64,000 nucleotides of DNA from Cristatella mucedo (taxonomy: Eukaryota > Bryozoa > Phylactolaemata > Cristatellidae): assembly GCA_009760855.2 (NCBI GenBank), contig WPIO01000001.1, positions 21,292,501-21,356,500 of the forward strand, read 5' to 3'. How positions within the stretch are numbered: position 1 is the first letter of the stretch; every line of letters begins with the position of its first letter. Below, in pieces: positions 61,952 through 64,000 of this stretch. The position numbers were made by a program, and so were the translations under genes. Below the pieces are notes generated by a model. The model saw only the letters and a program-made list of their open reading frames with translations, made no database searches and was not told where the DNA came from.

Positions 61952-64000
61952 TTGCGACTTGCAATAGACAAAGTGGCGCTGACTGTTTGGCTTGAGGGTT
62001 CTAAACTGATCTGCCCTTGGTCTGTGTTGCGTTCTACTGTGCTGTGCTTGGATACACTCAAGCTTATGTTGATGTAAGCATTTTGACCCATGCACACGAT
62101 ATTCCATGTGGATTTACATACATTATACAGCTACTAAGCACTTACTAGGCCATGTTTGTTCAGACAGTTGTTACAGTCACCGAACTAATCATCTATTTGC
62201 TTTCTCTTAGTGTAATTGTTACGAATCTGTATAGCCTAACATGTGGGCAACCGAAGTCGGTTAGAATTTGGCTCTAGACTGTTTATCATGGCTATAGTTC
62301 GTCGAGCTAGAGCAAAGTGGTTCATGCTTAGTGGTTAAACCTGCAATAGCGTCTTTGCGGCTTACTATGAAAATGACACCACTGTTTACAGCACTTCTCT
62401 AAATACAGCAGGCTTTATTTGGGAAAACTGTTCGTAGCTCCTAAGTAGGCTATTGCTAACAGTTCATGACATGTTTTGAACTGTACATAACTCTAAACTC
62501 TGCATTTTCTCAGTGTTCACTCCATATATTGATAATCATCACGGTTCAAGCACAAAAGGTAAAAGTACTTAGTTTGTATGGCACCCTAGGAGAATTTGAG
62601 ATATGTCCCGACGGCTGCATATATACCCAAGGACTGTAGCTCACAACCTTGGTCGTTAAAAAAAAGGAGCATCTTACCCATGGATCAAACCCAGGAAGCG
62701 TACACTTGGTGTATCAAATTGACGGTCAGCTGCGTGGCCCTCGGCGTCTTGGACCGATGTGAAAGGGGCGTGCTAGTTGGTAAGCCACCTGGGACGCCTC
62801 ATAAGGCCTCCTACAATTGACCTACATGGGCAAGGCTTGTCCTCTTAGGCTTAATCCTGAGTATACATATCAGCACGTATATTCTGGTGGTGTAGCAAAT
62901 GCATTCGCCGGATGTATGTAGTGTTATAATTTCCCAAGGATACATCCTATCACTAGAGCGGCAGATCGTTGATAAATACGTCGGGTCGTGCTCAGGAGTT
63001 GCCCACAATCTCTGAAGCCAGAGGCTTAACTTGTATCAATCCGACTATTTTGACTGACTAAGTATTCTATTTTCAATAGCTTTAACGCTATATTTAGAGT
63101 CAGCCGAGCTCACTAAAGTGAAACAAAACTCAAAATTCATTCGGTTTCCTTATGTTGTATACGTACACATAATCAAACTAAGGAGTCAATAGATACCTGC
63201 CGTGGAGCCAGGAAGTAGGCAGGAGACGATTCCCCCCCTTGGGGGGTGGGGAAGCTCTCTTTATCGGGACCGGGCAGTAGCTGGGGGCAGACAGTCTGTT
63301 ACGCGGACCCGGGCATGGGTTTCTTGTTGGTCTACTTAAAAAAAATCTCGTTACGTTCGGATTCATCAAGTTAACAATTCCTTGAATAACCAAGAGCCCT
63401 ACCCCCCTGGGGACTAATAGGTGCTGTGGGCACGGGATGAAGGACAACTGGCACCCCTGACATTCCATCTGTCAAAGCAGAAACTTAAAGCAGCTAACAA
63501 AATCGATTCGCAAGAGGTTGCAACATCTTGAGCTAGTCTTGTGTGCTAGCTAGTCGAGTGGCTGTCGAGTAAACAAAGACTGTAGGTTAATTTTCCTTTC
63601 CTTACGGGTCTAGCCTCTACCTGAAAATCCTGGCTATGCCCGTAGTAACTAGAATAAAAGTTCAAGCCACTTGCAATTAGTACTCGCTTGACAGTTCCGT
63701 TAAAACGTGAAAACAAAATTTGAAGAGCTGTGTAATTTCAAATCTGCGTCTTGACATTCATACCAGCAGCTTTCACCAGGCGCTAAAGCGAAGGCATGAT
63801 CTGACTTCTGCTGACTAGTGTTGTAAGTCCTCCAGAATTTCCCACGCAAAAGCATAAAGGCGCAGCGGTGATGTATTCTTTAGCCCATGAAATGAATAAT
63901 TTAGAAGCTCAAAAGCATTTAATTGTCACCCTGGAAAAAATTTTCATTTTGCATTTTTTTGGACTTGGTAAGCAAACTTGGTGATAGCAAACACGATTTG
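61952..64000. other. region downstream of DNAJC30
   Basis: Contains a decayed SINE1 (62568-62700). The 96-codon minus frame at 63178-63468 is Pro/Arg-rich and unrecognised. No VPS37-type sequence was seen. Confidence 0.45.
62568..62700 (-). mobile_element. SINE1 decayed copy
   Basis: Aligns in order with the minus copy at 36575-36746: TTTGTATGGCACC tail, CAACCTTGGTCG, and GGAGCATCTTACCCATGGATCAAACC for the head. Confidence 0.6.

Overview
The window is nuclear DNA of an animal: intron-rich genes, vertebrate-like intron positions, long introns full of decayed retrotransposons, tRNA-derived SINEs and long dinucleotide microsatellites. It is not prokaryotic, and there are no operons, CRISPR arrays or RBSs. 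Protein divergence and repeat content suggest an invertebrate, perhaps a non-bilaterian such as a sponge, but I cannot fix the species.

Three host genes can be reconstructed exon by exon. (1) A syntaxin-1-type SNARE on the minus strand, 221-23144: nine coding exons, 273 codons, lacking only the C-terminal membrane-anchor exon, which must lie left of position 1. A CpG-dense block at about 23150-24020 lies just upstream of its start codon. (2) BUD23 (WBSCR22), the 18S rRNA guanine-N7 methyltransferase, on the minus strand, 31181-57610: eleven coding exons, 843 nt including stop, 280 aa, complete. (3) DNAJC30, a mitochondrial J-domain protein, on the plus strand, 61253-61951: one uninterrupted exon, 232 aa. 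BUD23 and DNAJC30 are divergent (head to head).

DNAJC30, BUD23 and STX1A are direct neighbours in the human Williams-Beuren region (7q11.23), so this window appears to hold an ancient conserved gene block. The DNAJC30/BUD23 divergent arrangement is the same as in human. The syntaxin gene is in tandem with BUD23 here, whereas in human it is convergent.

Everything between the exons is mostly repeat. There are at least three LINE families of L2/CR1 type (called A, B and C here), an R2/NeSL-like reverse transcriptase fragment, several Tc1/mariner-like transposase remnants, a foldback element, and at least two tRNA-derived SINE families. SINE1 shares its 3' hairpin tail with LINE families B and C. 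A decayed copy of an unnamed multicopy invertebrate gene family sits at about 47.03-47.73 kb. Microsatellites are (GA)n, (GT)n, (AT)n and (ATT)n; most (ATT)n arrays are the 3' tails of LINE B copies.

The genes do not form one pathway: syntaxin acts in exocytosis, BUD23 in small-subunit ribosome maturation, and DNAJC30 at the mitochondrial inner membrane. The linkage itself is the notable point.
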